This document shows, one piece after another, positions 38,067-51,525 of a DNA stretch of 64,000 nt. The position numbers and the translations under genes were made by a program. How positions within the stretch are numbered: position 1 is the stretch's first letter; each line of letters begins with the position of its first letter. The notes under the pieces are model-generated. The model was not told the origin of the DNA, did not search any database, and worked only from the letters and a program-made list of their open reading frames with translations. The stretch comes from Clarkia xantiana subsp. parviflora (lineage: Eukaryota > Streptophyta > Magnoliopsida > Myrtales > Onagraceae). Where the stretch lies: contig JAPTYO010000007.1 in the NCBI GenBank assembly GCA_036873135.1, positions 9,840,763 through 9,904,762 on the forward strand, read 5' to 3'.

Positions 38067-38535
38067 CTTTATAATAAGGTATGCTAATTGCTATGTGATT
38101 TTTTTTAATGATTTTTATATTATATATTTTTTTAAAAAAAGTTTTTAGTACTAATAAATTTTAAAATGTATATATTTCAAAATAATAATAATAGGTAATT
38201 TTCTTCAATCATGTGTCCACGTTAAATAAATTTGAAATATACAAATTAACTGTTTACTTTCTAAAGTATCACAACTAAATCTTAATTCTTTAGTTATACA
38301 AATTTTAAAATTTGAGTCAAATAAGACCATAACTGATTGATTGTCAATCGAGTTGGCACACTATTGTAACACTAATATAAGTTATTAGGTCTTGAATTTG
38401 ATATCTATAAAGATATTTAGTTAATTTTTTAAATTTAAAATGTATTTTGATGATAATTTTAAACGAATGATTGAAATTTCAACGGTCCAAAAGGAATAAA
38501 TGATCACATAGCAATTAGCATACCTTATTATAAAG
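38067..38535. mobile_element. MITE-like element with ~35-bp terminal inverted repeats
   Basis: The left end CTTTATAATAAGGTATGCTA, continuing ATTGCTATGTGAT (38067 onward), is repeated inverted at the right end, 38535 downward, with almost no mismatch. The 469-bp AT-rich body has no transposase. The target duplication could not be fixed, because the ends themselves are palindromic (TTATAATAA). Confidence 0.75.
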
Positions 38536-38639
38536 AAACCCTTGAAGGCAAGTGTCTCGAGGGCAAAGTGTTTGAACCACAATAAATGAAATTCATGGTT
38601 GACGACTAGTAGATACAGAAGCAATGACACCAAAGTCGA

Positions 38640-39198
38640 CGACTCGGAGATAATGAATAAGGGAAATCCTTAAGGAGAATATAAGAAGTGACTCCCTATG
38701 AAAACATCCTCAAGGATGGCAAGAAAGGCAGCGCCCCCAAGTAAAACTCATTATCTTAAGGAATTGTGAGGTGACGACATGCTTATCGCCGCAACAATGA
38801 AACCTAATCTCCTAATAAATGCGACTTGGCTGTCTACTTGTCATCTGCTCAAACCGCCACAAGGAAACCTATCCTCCTAAGTAAATGTGAGGTGACGACC
38901 TATTTGTCACCTACTCAAATTTCCATAGAGGAAAACTCTCATAGAAGATAACGCCGCCATAGATTCGGTTTACAAACTGTACAAATAGAAAGACATACAT
39001 TCTTCATGCTATCCAATTATACTAACTTAAGTTTCAGAGTAGAAATCAGGGGTAAAACCCCCACATTTCTCAGGTTCCACCAATAGAGTCCCGCCAAGGA
39101 GGATAAGCTAGCCTACAAAGCTCTAAAACCTCAAAAAGACGTCCAGGCGTGATTCAGAAGAACTCATAGCTTAGCCAGACTTTCGTGATCCAACATTA
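38640..39198 (+). mobile_element. Decayed Tat-type LTR retrotransposon remnant (repeats plus LTR 3' end)
   Basis: Degraded tandem units containing GAGGTGACGAC and CCTCCTAAGTAAATG (about 38700-38960) lead into a segment ending TTTCGTGATCCAACA at 39198. The intact retrotransposon LTR in this window ends CCCGTGATCCAACA, so the last part here is probably a related LTR end. No coding sequence or second LTR is seen. Confidence 0.5.
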
Positions 39199-40382
39199 GT
39201 GATGAGTTTTTAATATTACCGAAAGAGTGATATTATTACCCTGTGTTTTAATTCATAATTGAATCTCCGAACTTGATTTCACATTGTTAACCGATTATAT
39301 ACCTAGGTGTTTAATTTTTTATTATTTTCTAAATAATTTAGATTTTTAGTTAGCCTTAAATGACGATTCCAAAAAAAAAGTCACGTTTTCTAAAATATGG
39401 TTATAAGTTTAATTTTATATGTATGAAAATATTGTGAATTCCTCTAGTATCCCATCGGAATAATGCGATGGATGCTGAGCCAGCAATTTTAGAGTGGAAG
39501 TATTTGCATGGCACCTCCATGAATGTGCTCCACATATTGAGACACCTGAATTCAGCTTTTGCAAAAGACCTAATTCTACATTGAAAAACCCTATGTGTAG
39601 AGAAGAGAAGAAATAAACATGTCAGATTATTAATCCAAAAAGGGCTGGGTCTTCTGATCATCAACTTCTCACGTACTCCACATGCAAAACCTTAAACACC
39701 CTGTTTATTCTCCCTTTTACTTGTTCACATCAAAACACCACACAACAATCACAAAAAATAAAATTCCATCCATCTACTTACTAATTAAGAAATTCTGCTG
39801 GTTTGTGATGTTGGGCGTGACGGAAGACGGCGAGAGTTACAGCCCTAATATGTTGAATATCTGCTATCCATAATTTTCATTACTTTTAACAAAAAAATCA
39901 ACTAAGTTTGTATTTTGCTATGTCGTTGAAAGTTAAGTTTGTGTTTTTCAAGAAAAATTAAAAATCAATTTGTTATATCAAAACGTTGATAGTCATGTTT
40001 GGTCTGTGGTGATTAACCCTATAACAGAGAAAAGAAACAGCCTCAAACTAATTAATGCATATAATTGATCATTGTAACAATCTAGAGTTATGTAACATAT
40101 TTTTTTTTCCAACCATTCCATAGAGGAGTTATTTGTTACCCAACAAAAGCTCTAATATATATATATATATATATGATGATGATGGTGGTTGGGATATCAT
40201 AGCTCAAATTAGCATCCAGTTGATTTTGTTACTTTTTGTATTAATAATGCTAGCACTAGCATTATTAATATTGGAGTTCAATTCATCAAGTCTCTTTCTT
40301 GCATGCATCTAATAAATAAATGGAGATGAATTAATTACTAGTTAGTTTAACTTTGAGAGAGATACATTTATATAACATAACA
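39199..40382. other. Intergenic DNA upstream of the WAK-like gene
   Basis: AT-rich, with an AT microsatellite at about 40157-40173 and a palindromic GCTAGCACTAGC-type stretch near 40249-40262. No gene is seen. The last few hundred bases must include the WAK-like promoter. Confidence 0.35.
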
Positions 40383-42959
40383 ATGGTGGTGAGGTTGGCT
40401 TCATTTCTGATCATCAATGTTTTGTCTTATGCATCATTTGCTGCTGCTGCAAAGATGAGCATGGCCAAACCCAATTGTGCAGATAAATGTGGAGAAGTTA
40501 CCATCCCTTATCCATTCGGCATCGGACCGGCAAGTTGTTTCTTGGATGAGTGGTACGAGGTTGTCTGCGAAACCAATACTACGACTCCTCGACTAAAGAA
40601 GCTGGACTTGGAGGTGTTAAGCATCACAATTGCAGAAGATCGTCTCGAATCTAAAGGCACATGGAACTATTCTTCAAACATAATCCGCGTTAACCTCCCT
40701 ATAACCTACTCTAGTACCACTAACTGTAATCAAACCCTAGGTGGCATGCCCACCACCTTAGCCGGCAGCAACTTCTACTTCTCCGATGGAAACATGTTCA
40801 TGGCGGTCGGTTGCGATATGACCGCTCTTTTGAACGACACCTACTCAGCATCCATTGTTGGATGCAAATCTGAGTGCAATAGTAACAATAATAAATTACC
40901 GGATCGATTCGGGGAATGCTTGGGACCGGATGGGTGCTGCCAAACCACAACCATCCCACCAAACTTGCAAGATTTCAATATCAACTTGGACAAATCAAAT
41001 GTTAGCAGTAGCGAGCATTGCGGTGACACATCAGCGTTCTTGGTCGATAGTTCGTGGTTCGTACCCAATGTGACGGACTTGCATTTGCTGCTTACAGTCG
41101 GGAATAAGAAGGTGCCAGTGACATTGAATTGGGGGATACCTGATGATTCGGATATTGGGATTGATCTAACAACTAGTAGAAATGATGACATTTATGATAA
41201 TGACGGTTATTCTTATGTGTGCTATTACAATACAGCTTCTTCCTATTCCTATATCTATTGTCAGTGTTGGGGTGGATTTGCTGGTAACCCTTATCTTGTC
41301 GATGGATGCCAAGGTATTCTATATTTAGTTATTGTTTGCATTTATTTAGACTCCAATTAGACATACACTGAAATATATGATTCCTTTTTTCATGAATTAA
41401 TTAGACATCAACGAATGTGAAGATCCCGAGCTGATCAAACACAATTTATGCGGACGCAAAAAGTGCGTCAACAATCGAGGAGGCTATTCATGCGTGGATC
41501 AGAGTAAAATTTTTAAGCTGTTACTCATAGGTAATCAATTTATATACAGCTAGCTAGCTATAGCACAATATATGATTAATTGGGTATGGTTAAAATAGTG
41601 TCGATTTTTCAGCCATTAGATCTGGGTCCAAAGTAAACGAAAGTACGTGTGAGAAATCGACTTGAATTCTTCACAACAGTTAGCCATAAGTAGTCTTATT
41701 AAATATGTGTTTGTTATTAAAAACTGTGGTCTGTTGTGATAAATGCAGCATTGGGCGGAGGTGTTGAAGCAGTAATTCTGTTTATAGTTGGAAGATGGAT
41801 ATACAAGTTGCTCATGAGAAACAGGAAACAGAAGCTCAAATCAAAGTTCTTTAAACGAAACGGCGGTCTTCTACTGCAGAAGCAACTAGCTAATTCCCCA
41901 GAAACCTCCTCCTCGATCGGGAAGAGTAGATTGTTCACCTCAAAAGAGTTATCATTGGCTACCGACAGGTTCAACCCGGACAGAATTCTGGGTCGAGGTG
42001 GCCAAGGAACCGTTTACAAAGGAATGCTAACCGATGGAAGAATTGTGGCGGTTAAGAAATCTGTAATGCTTGACGAAGTTGATGAAAATGATGTCCAACA
42101 TTTTATCAACGAGATTTACATTCTCTCACAGATTAATCACAGAAATGTGGTTAAGCTGCTAGGATGTTGCTTGGAGACTGAAGTTCCTCTTTTAGTATAC
42201 GAGTTCATCCCTAACGGAACACTCTACAAATATCTACATGATTCTTCGGATGCAGATTGTATTATGTCATGGGAAGTACGGTTACGAATTGCAAGTGAAG
42301 TGGCAGGAGCTCTTTCGTATTTACACGTTGCAGCATCGATACCCATATTCCACCGGGACATCAAGACGACGAACATATTACTTGATGAGAAGAACCGAGC
42401 GAAAGTTGCGGACTTTGCGATTTCAAGATTAGTTAGTGTTGATACAACTCATTTGACCACATCGGTGCAAGGAACATTTGGATATTTAGATCCAGAGTAT
42501 TTTCAATCTAGTCAGTTTAGTGATAAAAGCGACGTGTACAGTTTCGGAGTGGTGTTAGTGGAGTTGCTAACAAGACAGAAGCCGATATGTTCGCTCCGAG
42601 AACATAAAGGAAGAAGCTTGGCCACCTATTTCATAATGTCAATGAAGAAGAATTGCTTGCTTGAAATACTCGACCCTCATTTGTTGTTGAATCATACTGG
42701 GAATAATAGGGAACAGATGATGGCGGTTGCAGATCTTGCGAAGAGGTGTTTGAGTTTAAACGGAAGAAAACGGCCTACCATGAAACAAGTAGCGTTAGAG
42801 TTGGAATGGATAAAACAAACTGGGGTTGGTAGAGAGATTAACAACAAAATTGTTGTTGACAACATCGGGGAAACTTCTTATGACGAGGGTTTTACTTTTA
42901 CGGAGGCAGAAACTTGTACAATTTCACTGTCGGATACTCTTCCACGATTACCTAGCTAG
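40383..42959 (+). CDS. Wall-associated receptor kinase-like protein (WAK/WAKL)
   Basis: Plasma-membrane receptor kinase whose ectodomain is expected to bind pectin. Exons 40383-41313, 41405-41530 and 41749-42959; 2268 nt, 755 aa. Residues 1-25 form a signal peptide. GUB_WAK starts with [19 protein letters not shown]-terminal WAK-associated region ends [20 protein letters not shown] calcium-binding-type EGF (DINECED...[10 protein letters not shown]) spans about 311-344, and a hydrophobic segment about 346-374. The kinase runs from about 433 (GRGGQG loop, Lys455, HRDIKTTN at 554). The DFG motif reads DFA (574-576), while the activation segment ([16 protein letters not shown]) and later motifs are intact. 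The start is the ATG at 40383; the open frame before it begins with TTG. Altered DFG may reduce activity; that is inference. Confidence 0.92.
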
Positions 42960-44091
42960 CGGAACTTATGTGGTTTTCTTTATTTTATTTATATATATAA
43001 GATGATCTTGTAGAGCAGCTCTATGTGAATTTGTATATATAACCTTCCGCTGACTTAATTGAAAAAATCTTTCCTTACTATGTGTCACATTATGCTTTAA
43101 AACACAGAATATTAATCTACGTCACCACATAATTAATATTATAAAATTCTAATATCTATCTATATATTTAATTTATTATAATATTATTTACTATTAAATA
43201 TAACAATTAAATATCGATAATTTTTTGTATGCTACTCTAATTTATTTAAAAAAATGTATAAAAATATAGGCGAATGCCTTCTACAAAGCATATTATATTA
43301 ACAACAGTGTTACGTGTATTATCCGTCGAGTCCTTAGATTTATTTTGTTCATCTTGAGAGTCAACTGTAAATTTAAGGTAGGTTTAATTTGATATATATA
43401 TATATGTTTAGATGAATTACTGTATTTGGTATGCAATTTTATTATATAATAATAAATCATAATAACTAATGCATAGTAGATAATAACCTACGCCACTTTT
43501 ACCTAACCCATAACCCACGCACATAACAATGAAACGGTCCTGATGGCCGAACCTAAACCATTTTATACAGTCTCCAATGTATAAAATTGTCCAGTTCATC
43601 CAATTGGTACACTTTTACAAGAATGGTTGTTTCTTATGTCACGTCATACACCAAAAATCCTTCAGATTTCAACCCAACTTCATTAAAAGATACGTTAACG
43701 TACATAATACATACAGTATTATCAAGTGCATATTACTACAATGCTCCAAAAACACGCACATCAAGCATAGAGTATACTCAGCTTGACACCACCACCTTTG
43801 CAGGCAAGATCGAAGAACTACATCTTTGTCATTTGTAATCGGAGGTCTGTGCCCTGTGGCATATCTGATCCAGGACACCCAAAAGAGCATGGAGACCACC
43901 TTCTTGATAACAAAATCTAAATCCAGCACAAGTAGCAAAATCAGATATTGCCCTTTCCATATGTTAAAACATTTGGGTGATCAAATGCCTACAGACAATC
44001 ATTTTTGCTAACTTATCATATACAAAATAACCTGCGAAGCAAAACAGCATGTGCGTTATCATGGTACTGATGATCAAGCAGAGGAAATTTT
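42960..44091. other. Intergenic DNA between WAK-like gene and RbfA
   Basis: 3' UTR of the WAK-like gene, then AT-rich DNA to about 43460, then presumed RbfA 3' UTR on the other strand. Overlapping short open frames at 43577-43938 have no family signal. Confidence 0.4.
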
Positions 44092-46124
44092 TCAATCCAC
44101 ATAGATAACGCCGTCATCATCACCATCCTCCTCCTCCTCCTCCTCATCATCATCGTAATCAGGGTCATCAACCTCTGTGTCTTGGTCGCCTCGGGAACGA
44201 TCAGATGAATCAAATTCTTCATCCTCATTCGCCACCCCCTCTTTCTCAGCCTTTAGCCTATCTAAGATTGCAATCACCTGAAAGTATTCATCCATACATA
44301 AGAATCAATTTGGTAGCATTAAGAAATCATATTACTCACAGATACATGCATAAGCTTGGCTAGGCAGCGCCTGGATATTGGAAGAAACAGCACTACACAT
44401 AAGCTTAGACTTGAAATACAATATCATATAACTTGCAAGACACATTTTGCATCCAGATGACCTGTTAAATAAAACTTGTATAATGGAGTAGATGTAGTTT
44501 TTACCCTGCTTCCTCGCTCCAAAGACTCGTCTTCTATAAAACGTACTTCAGGAGTCAGACGCAGCTTCATACGCCTCCCCAGTTCACTTCTTACATACTT
44601 CGACTTAGACTTTAACCCAGCAACTGCAACGTCTCTTCCTCTTTCATCACCAAAAACAGATATATAAACTTTAACCACCTAGACAGGCCCACAACAACAA
44701 GAAGTTAGACTAATACTGACAAAAGAGAGACAAAGGCAGCAGCCTATAATAAGTCTTCCACTTAAAGCCAATAAATATATAGCCGTTATTACCTTAAGTA
44801 AGCTAATTTTGGACTTTGGAGGCATAGTAGTTTTGCAAAGATTAACAAACTTAAGAGCAAAACAAAACCCCTAACCACTATAATAACTTCAGTATACAAA
44901 TACAGATTTCTACAAACTCTGGACTATATATTGAGTGAGCAAATAACTGAAGATATTGAGGCCCCAATCCAGTAGAAGTAGAACACGAGTAGAACCAGTA
45001 CCATCTGAAAAAAAATAAAGTTCCGGCTACCAGCTAAATGCCTAGAAAGGAGTATAAGCCAGTAGCCACATTTACGACCATTCTATGTTCAGATCAGCCT
45101 TTCCAAAGAAAATAATATCCAGAACCTTTTTAAATTTCAAGGAAGAACTTAACAGATAATTCAGATATTATTTTTTCTGCACTTCGGAAATGATGCCATT
45201 TGGGTGAAATATGTAATCCGATGCCTACAGATATTAATCACAGCCTTTTTCTATCTTACAGCTAGTCATACAAGACTACTATTACTCCACAATCTATGTT
45301 ACATGTCACCGTGAAACCTTTAAAAAAAAAGTTTGAATAACCTACCAAATAAGGAAACCTTACATCTGCAAAATGCCATTTTGATAAGGAGTGAGTGAGC
45401 TTCTGAAAACTGTTGGCTATACTACATACTTTCCTTTTACTCATGTGTAACGCCCGGGTCAGAGTAACTGAGTCTTCTAGTGTATTATCCTTCCGTAGGC
45501 CCAGAAATTGAAAGAATTATTGTAGGACTTGAGTAGCCAATTAGCCATGCCTAACCCTTATATACCGGCAAATCCCCAGGAAACAGCAAATGTGGGATAA
45601 TGTGTGTCACAGCACGGTAGACTTCCTCTAAATTTCAATTAAGACTGCAATTTAGCTACTTACTTTACAAACCCACCAAGAGTCCAAATCTCGAAGTGTA
45701 ATCGGATAAGTCAGACTAGCCTAGAATTGAAGCAGTTTCTGCTGAGAAACAATAACAGCTGTTTAAGTACCTGTAAATCAGAAGAAACTTCGACGTCACT
45801 GATAGTGGTGAGGGAAGAGAGATACTGATCAGCTCCAAGGGCAGCCTCCGGCAAAACGGCACACTGCAAGACCTTATCCGTCAGTAACATATCCGAAAGC
45901 TCTCTCTGTATCTGCTTTGCCACCATCTTAACTCTCCTCGGGTTCGCCATGCACCTTACACTGCCCACTCTTCGCGTCAAGACAGTTGGCTGGGAACGGG
46001 GGAGAGGGATTGGCTTCACACACGACGGAATTATGATGCAGAGGTGTCCTCCGCCTCCTCCATGCGGCCGCCGGAGCGACGGCTGGAGAAGGTAGGGGTG
46101 GTGATTTAAGAGAGAGAATGGCAT
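44092..46124 (-). CDS. RBFA: Ribosome-binding factor A, chloroplastic (RbfA family)
   Basis: Assembly factor that binds the small ribosomal subunit and helps 16S rRNA 5' processing, here in plastids. Exons in transcript order: 46124-45771, 44678-44505 and 44277-44092; 714 nt, 237 aa, all phase 0. Residues 1-58 look like a transit peptide (Pro/Leu/Arg-rich). The RbfA KH-like domain follows, from about RRVKMVAKQIQRELSDMLL through SDVEVSSDLQVVKVYISVFG to MKLRLTPEVRFIEDESLERG. The C-terminus is a strongly acidic Asp/Glu tail (about residues 200-235), seen in plastid RbfA proteins and absent from bacterial ones. Start is the ATG at 46124. Confidence 0.93.
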
Positions 46125-48048
46125 TTGCTTTGAAGATTGCGGATTGGGAATTGCTTTTGATTTCCGCTTTGGCGGTGTATAGAAGAGGATGAAAGGATTA
46201 TATCACAAAGCTCAAAATCAAGGGGCAATATAGTCATTACCATTGGCCTGAGCGAGCCTTCAACAATGTCCATGGACTAACTTTCTTCCAATGATTAGAG
46301 CCTTACATGATTATTTTTGGGCCATAGCCCACATGCTTAGACATAATTCTTCATTTTTGCTGATGAAATCTATTCTTATCCCATATATATAACCGCATAA
46401 TATGATATAACGGTTCAACGTTTCATTTCTTAAGCATTTATAACCAGTATTTGCCTCTTATGGGTTCTTCCAATATTCAGGTTGGCCGCAGTCATCCTCG
46501 GTAATCAGAAAGAAAAAAACATGCAAGTTGTTCTCCATTTAAACCAACTATTTGCCTTAACTTTTGTTTTAGTTCCCCTTCCATCTAATTTAGTTATTGA
46601 ACATGATTTTCTGACTCTTCACAAAATATTAGTTGTTCAAGTGGAGTTGAACTTGGTCAGCCTATGGAGCCCATTAACATAAACACATTCACGTTGGTCG
46701 CAGGTATTGTGTAGAAAATCAGATCGGCTGAGCGCCATTTATTGGAACCTATTTACATAAACCCATATTAATATGAGTTAATTAAGAGAAATTGCCCATT
46801 AGTAATTTTGGCCCAGTAAATATCTCTAAAGAATAACGGCCCATTATGCTTAATATAAACTAATGAGATTGTACTGATAAGAAAAACACATTAGAGTTTC
46901 CACTCCCGAATTGCTTCCTAAGCAATCGCTCATTAATCAATCTATCGAACAATCGTTATTGAGGATCTACCCATGAAAATCAGAGCCTCATTTAGTATAT
47001 TCACTGGTGCTGATTAGAGAACCCCAATCGACAGACCCTAATCCATATTCGACAAAGATTTAAGCACTATATCATTTTTCATCGCACATCTACAATCCGG
47101 TAAGTAGATTGGTAAGTAGTCTTTATTTATTTATTGATCCAATGTTGAACAGTGGCATCAGAGCTATCTAGGATGTATCTGAATTGCTTGAAAAGTTGCA
47201 GACATAAATTTTCGGGCAGGAAGGAGATTGGAAGTCGGATCTGATCATTATTAACTCGTAGGTAGCCACCACGCCATTAACTCGTAAGTTACCGCTAGAA
47301 GAAGAGCACATTATTTTATTAAATTAATTTATTATTTCTTTTGTTACAATATCATTAACTTAATCATAAATCCAAATTGGTTAAATGTTTTAAAAACCAT
47401 TTTGACCTAGTAGAGAATTATTCTCCTAGTAGATAGATGAGGTGAAATCTTTGTTCCGCCCGAGAAAAATCATGACTTCCTTGCTGAAGGAGAAAACTAC
47501 TTGGTTAAATCTTAGAGACAAGAGAGTAGATGAATGAGACACATGGATGGAGTTGCAATGCAATGCAATGCAATGCAGAAACGATATTCATATTTGATAC
47601 AACTTTCCTTAAACATATCTCTCACAAGGTAGGTGCGCGATTAGCAAACCCTGGCACCTATTTGAGGAAAACCACGCTGAACGACGACAACAACCCTTTG
47701 TACATACCCACGGCTTGGTTTAGTTAATGATGAGATGAGATCACCCAACAAATCAAGAAAAAACAATAAAAATAAAAATCAGACAACAGTCTTCACTGCT
47801 GGTAGCTGCTATGCACCACACGAGGTAGTGAGGGAGATATGGATGCAAAAAAAGAGAGAAGCATCTGCTGCTTCATCTTGGACATCCATCTTCCTCTCCT
47901 CCTTCTCTTCCAGTGCAAAATTAGATCTAGCTAGCTACCACATGCACGCATCCCACGCACACTATAATAAAACCAACCAAAAAAAAAAACATCATGTCTT
48001 GTCTTGTCTTGTCTTATCGTGTCTGCAGCATGCATCTCATATTCTTCT
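46125..48048. other. Intergenic DNA between RbfA and SAUR
   Basis: It includes the RbfA promoter side, a possible LTR-retrotransposon primer site (annotated separately), a short GCAAT pentamer repeat at about 47556-47577 and CTTGT repeats at about 47999-48014. Open frames at 46482, 47530 and 47735 have no recognisable content. Confidence 0.35.
47153..47164 (+). mobile_element. Possible retrotransposon primer-binding site (tRNA-Met type)
   Basis: TGGCATCAGAGC differs by one base from TGGTATCAGAGC, the initiator tRNA-Met site common in plant LTR elements. It follows AATGTTGAACAG, plausible as an LTR end in CA. No matching second LTR or gag/pol was found, so this may be a remnant or chance. Confidence 0.35.
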
Positions 48049-48372
48049 TCATCTTATGATGGAAGTAGTGAGGATTTGAAAATCTGCTTCTTCGCAAGGG
48101 ATAGTAAGGCCCATATCGTGATCGAACCCAAACTCCTCCTCGGCTCGTCTGAGCAGACACTGGAACTCCGGGTGCGACAACAACGACACCGCTACGATGT
48201 ATCTGCTTCGCTTCTCTCCAACGTACACTGCGAAATGGCCTTTCGGCACATCCATGGGCAGACAGCTACTATTATCGCCTTCGTATCCATGTTTCTTTCC
48301 TAAACTTGAACACCTCTTCAGGATTTGCCTCACAAGCGCCGCCTTACTGCTCGACTTTCTAAACACTGCCAT
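48049..48372 (-). CDS. SAUR-family auxin-responsive protein
   Basis: Small auxin up-regulated RNA protein of 107 aa, a family in which many members inhibit PP2C.D phosphatases to activate plasma-membrane proton pumps and cell expansion. Intronless, as usual. The core domain is visible: [20 protein letters not shown], then [20 protein letters not shown] and the end of the domain, [12 protein letters not shown]. The start is the ATG at 48372 ([18 protein letters not shown]). The frame continues 25 codons upstream through an isoleucine run from an (ATT)n repeat, which looks like leader. A good TATA box lies about 190 bases upstream. Confidence 0.93.
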   Translation of the reverse strand: MAVFRKSSSKAALVRQILKRCSSLGKKHGYEGDNSSCLPMDVPKGHFAVYVGEKRSRYIVAVSLLSHPEFQCLLRRAEEEFGFDHDMGLTIPCEEADFQILTTSIIR

Positions 48373-48557
48373 CCAATCCAAACTAGACTCAATAATAATA
48401 ATAATAATGAAAGATCTAGGGGACGACAGTTTGAGAGCTACGCACAAACAATTAGCAACAATTGCAAAAAAGAGAGAGGACCAAGGATAATAATAATAAA
48501 ATGATAATGTGGTTTGATTCGTTTTGTTTTTGAATAATGGCTAGCCTAGCTAGGTGG

Positions 48558-48565
48558 TATTTATA
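48558..48565 (-). promoter_or_regulatory. TATA box of the SAUR gene
   Basis: TATAAATA on the minus strand, a near-consensus plant TATA box, about 190 bases before the SAUR start codon. Confidence 0.65.
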
Positions 48566-48599
48566 GTGATAGTAAATCATTTTTTTATTCTACCCAAAT

Positions 48600-51520
48600 A
48601 GGGTGTATACATCCATCTAATAATTAATCTATATCTATCCCCTTTATTATTTCAAATGAAGTCGATTTGTTTCATTATATTATTTTTCAAGCATAATTAA
48701 AATCATCCATATATAGTGAAATATGTGTTAAGATTAAGAGGTATTTTTTCTCTTTTTTGAAATTTTATTTGTTATTACTCCCAATTTAAATGTTGAAAAA
48801 TTGAGTGAAAATAAACACAACTTTATTTTAACCAACTCCTATAATATATGTATATATATTTTATGATCTAATCTATCTATTATTGTATTAAGTATACACA
48901 TATTTATACTTTAATGCATATAGTAAAAAAAAATATTATATATGTATTCTGGTTCACAAATAATTTTCTTTATTTAAAATAAATAAGAAATATATATATA
49001 TATATATTTATCACATTCACCATAAATGAATAAAGTACGAATAAATAAATTGTAAAAGTTTAGTAGGTGTAGAAGTAGAACTCCAAAGCTTTATGGGTTT
49101 CGTTGCCATCCCTCACAACGGTTTTATGGCCAAACTCGGCGTTTACAGTCTACCACATGTATACGATAATGGATCGATCTAGCTACGTCAGCCGTGATAT
49201 AATATGTAATTTCATTCTACGATTTTTTTTTTACAAAATCAATATCCACTTCCTCTATATTATTAATTAGGAGGAAATGAACGTATCTTGTGTAATATAA
49301 TACTTTTTTCGTATGTTAATAAATAAAATAAATATATCTTCACTTTCACAGATCATATATGTTTAAAATATTATTATTATATATATATAAGTTTCAAAAT
49401 TATTATAATTTATTTATAATAGTATAATTACTACCAATTATTTTGGGTACGTACACTAACAAAACTTAGGGATTCAATAAATTGAGAATCACTATTATTA
49501 TTATTATTATTAGCACGGGACAACATCTAGTTAATATTGTTATAATGTAGTAAAAATAATATAACCACTTTCAAAGTTGAATGTAATTTTTGGAACAATT
49601 TTAAGGTGTCCACATATTCAAAAAAAATATAATGTTAAATGATAAATTGTAACATCGGATCTAGTTGAAGAAATATGAGTAAAAAATTTGTTTACATCTC
49701 AACATTAAATTGTATGCACTCTGGCCAAATTATAATATATATAACTTAATAAAAAAAGAATATTACACACAAATAAAACCAAATTAAACGGTGTAGAATA
49801 AAAATATTAATTGGACGTACGCTAGATTCATGTGTATAGTTAAGATCATACACATACATACATATACATAATAAAAAGATGAAGTTGATCCGAAATAGTA
49901 TAGATAGAATGAATTAAGGAGGTGGAGGTGGCGTGGGTAGGGCCGAAGGAAGAACATGCACTGGTCGAGTGGCTGTATATATCAATCAAGGCCCTTTACT
50001 GTAGGTTTAACAAGGCCTTGGTGGGAGCCAAAGCCGTAGGGGTGTCAGTAATTATACACTACAATGTTGGCCGTCCTTATTTATTAGGGCAACATGCATG
50101 GGGACCATGCATGCATATTTTTCTTTAATTTGCATCTATCAATATAATATAATTTAGCTGTCTGTCATTCTCTTACAAATTTCTTTTATTCCAGTTCGGT
50201 GGATATATATATATATATAATCCTCATTATTATTTCCATGATTTAAGTTAAGTGTCCAACTATATATGTTATTTATATATTATTATCAGACGGAGCCCAT
50301 ATATATAATCTCTCAATTATATTAGTTGGTAATGTCATGCCTTGAATATAGATAGATAGGGAGAGGAGATCAGGATGCATGATAAATACGATAAATGTAG
50401 CTGTATTTAGAACAATCCGAGTCATATAGACAGCTATAGCTTGATAGTTAGTAATTTGGCTAAATATATTAATTTACTCTGATCACTCTCGCATCTAGAG
50501 AAATATAATTTTGCTTAGATAATGACATGTATACTCAACCGACCGTGTCGATCTTTCACATTAATTAATTAATGAGCAAACCAAACTCTCTGGCGATGTC
50601 GAATATTAACGTTATATCTTTATCCAACTATGCAACTTTTGGTTTTTCCTTTACCTAATTTACTCTTTATGTATTTATTTATTTATCAAGAATATATAGC
50701 TAGGCTAGGTGATTATTATTTAAGATAAGGTGCACCTGAAATCACGGGATCTGTTGGAGTCAAAGCGTACTGTTCAAGTACAAAACCTGAAAAATAAGTT
50801 GTTGGATTATGATGCATGCTCGTGACTATTTTTTTTTTGAATCCGCTGAATTTGATTCCTTTCTTTCTTTCTTTCTCTCACTCATTCAGTCAGTCACTAA
50901 CTATTATTTAATGAGATAAAGTAAATAAATACAAAAATCTGTGCAAATACTTACAAAACTTGTGTCTGGTCTTCAATAGATTCGCGGCAAATCCCCCATG
51001 TGCCTGCCTGCCTTTTCTCGGAGAGACTTTTTTTAAGTGTTTTAAGAGCACTTTTGAATTGTAGTTCCTAATTTTCAGTTCTTGCGACTGTTGTAAATTA
51101 TTCTCTAATTGAAGTAGTTAGTTTTAAAATAGTAGTTTCTTGTTCTAATAGACAAGATCCATTAGGGCGTGATTAGAATTATAAATATTAATATTTTGTT
51201 ATTACTGAGTGGAGAAAGAAATGGTGTAATTTTTAGGAATTCTCCGCGCTACTTTTAATTATATCGTTACTAAATTTTTAATATTTTTTTATTCGATTGC
51301 TTTGTTCTCTCTTTAATTATATATGTATATATAATTCTGCTACACTAACTCAGATAATAACACAAATCGTAATTAGTCATTTTTAATGTTAAGTAAGTTA
51401 AATAATGACATGAATCGAAAATACCACTTTTTACTTTCGAATCTGTTTTAGACTACAATAATCAATTTATTTATATTTCGCCACGTGATACAACCTTGAG
51501 ATCTAAACTTTAAAATAGTA
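48600..51520. other. Long AT-rich intergenic DNA
   Basis: No gene is recognised. An open frame at 49922-50128 (68 aa) is unrelated to any family I know. Short AT and ATT repeats are frequent. From about 51270 to 51520 the sequence resembles 62205-62440 (shared TTTTTAATATT, TTTATTCGATTG and CTCTTTAATT stretches), so a repeat family is present at both places. Confidence 0.35.
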
Positions 51521-51525
51521 TAAAA

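Noticed and set aside
49922..50128. 68-codon open frame in AT-rich intergenic DNA.
   Set aside because: Single short frame with no motif, no intron signals leading to further exons and no promoter seen.
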